This document shows positions 5,102 to 5,585 of a DNA stretch of 5,585 nt, one piece after another. Below the pieces are notes generated by a model. The model saw nothing but the letters and a program-made list of their open reading frames with translations. It ran no database searches and was not told the origin of the DNA. The DNA is from Parvularcula sp038745625 (GTDB taxonomy: Bacteria > Pseudomonadota > Alphaproteobacteria > Caulobacterales > Parvularculaceae): positions 1-5,585 of the forward strand of contig JBCDLG010000153.1 in NCBI GenBank assembly GCA_038745625.1. Reading direction: 5' to 3'. Each line of letters opens with the position of its first letter. Positions within the stretch are counted from its first letter, which is position 1. The position numbers were made by a program, and so were the translations under genes.

Positions 5102-5585
5102 TCACTCGGCTTTCACTTTGACATACGAACCAGGCGCGTCTTCGATCACCGGTAGGTCGCCATCCCCTGGCTGGCGAGCGTCAACCTTACCGGGCGAATG
5201 CTCGTCCAGCCATTTGATCCAGTAGGGCCACCAGCTGTGATCGTTCAGCTCGGAACTCTCCTTCCAAGCGTCAAGCGTGTCGGGCAGGGTCTCGTTCACG
5301 CGGTAGTGGTATTTCTTCTTGTCCGGATGATTGACGACACCCGCAATATGGCCCGAGCCCGCAAGCATATAGGTCACATCGCCGCCGAAAAGCTTGGCGG
5401 AGCGGTAGACCGATGAGGGCGGCGCAATGTGGTCTTTCTCGCCCGCCTGCATGAAGATCGGAATGCTGACAGCCGAGAGGTCAATCGGCACGCCGTCGAT
5501 AAAGAGGCCGCCCTCGGACAATCGGTTGTGCTGATAGAACTCGCGCAGGTAATAAAGGTGGCAAGCCTTGGTCATCCGCGTCGAG
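5102..5585 (-). CDS. phaC: Poly(3-hydroxyalkanoate) synthase, C-terminal part (5' end outside window)
   Basis: The last 160 codons of a PHA synthase, which polymerises (R)-3-hydroxyacyl-CoA to storage polyester on the granule surface. The visible start STRM...HLYYLREFYQHNRL matches the family's TRM...Y(L)R..Y..N.L block. Fragment residues 49-55, EKDHIAP, carry the catalytic Asp (51), and GSGHIAGVVN (76-85) carries the catalytic His (79) of the alpha/beta-hydrolase triad; the nucleophilic Cys lies beyond the edge. SWWPYWIKWLDEHS (117-130) is the usual tryptophan-rich C-terminal segment. The end is intact, with a short acidic and lysine tail closing at TGA. A class I enzyme is the best guess from these blocks, and full length would be near 600 aa. 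Class II enzymes share the motifs, so class is not certain. No phaA, phaB or phasin gene is in view. Confidence 0.95.
   Translation of the reverse strand, partial: STRMTKACHLYYLREFYQHNRLSEGGLFIDGVPIDLSAVSIPIFMQAGEKDHIAPPSSVYRSAKLFGGDVTYMLAGSGHIAGVVNHPDKKKYHYRVNETLPDTLDAWKESSELNDHSWWPYWIKWLDEHSPGKVDARQPGDGDLPVIEDAPGSYVKVKAE

Noticed and set aside
5080..5120. Imperfect direct repeat: minus-strand CAAAGTGAAAGCCG at the end of phaC and CAATGTGAAGGCTG just after it
   Set aside because: Only about 14 bp with several mismatches, one copy being the Lys-Val-Lys-Ala coding tail; too weak to call a duplication.

Overview
This GC-rich window most resembles an alphaproteobacterial chromosome. The support is its codon use (strong G/C at third positions), a DUF1499/DUF4386 membrane-protein pair and a class I-type polyhydroxyalkanoate (PHA) synthase. 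The genus cannot be fixed from the sequence. Nothing looks like an insertion sequence, prophage, CRISPR array or RNA gene, and gene spacing is tight.

Left part (1-3128): a divergent acyl-CoA catabolism module. On the minus strand, an AtuA-family (DUF1446) protein runs off the left edge. Across a 93-bp gap, on the plus strand, lie an acyl-CoA dehydrogenase and, 9 bp behind it, a TetR-family regulator. The gap holds a perfect 7+3+7 inverted repeat (1226-1242), the best candidate operator for that regulator. The content resembles part of an acyclic-terpene (atu-like) or related acyl-CoA degradation locus. Carboxylase, hydratase and ligase partners are not in view, so the substrate is unknown.

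Middle part (3129-4729): an 89-bp gap with a weak candidate promoter and two perfect palindromes, then two plus-strand membrane proteins. The first is a six-helix DUF4386 protein starting at TTG. The second has three N-terminal helices and a soluble DUF1499 domain. They are probably co-transcribed; neither has a known biochemical role.

Right part (4726-5585, minus strand): a small charged protein of 60-71 aa that overlaps the DUF1499 stop tail to tail, a 160-bp gap with two perfect palindromes, and the C-terminal 160 residues of a PHA synthase with its catalytic Asp and His intact. The PHA synthase would turn hydroxyacyl-CoA into storage polyester. Acyl-CoA oxidation on the left could in principle supply it, but nothing here shows shared regulation.

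No clearly new multi-gene system is visible. The items most worth a second look are the AtuA-like/dehydrogenase/TetR module with its palindrome, and the uncharacterised small protein downstream of the PHA synthase gene.
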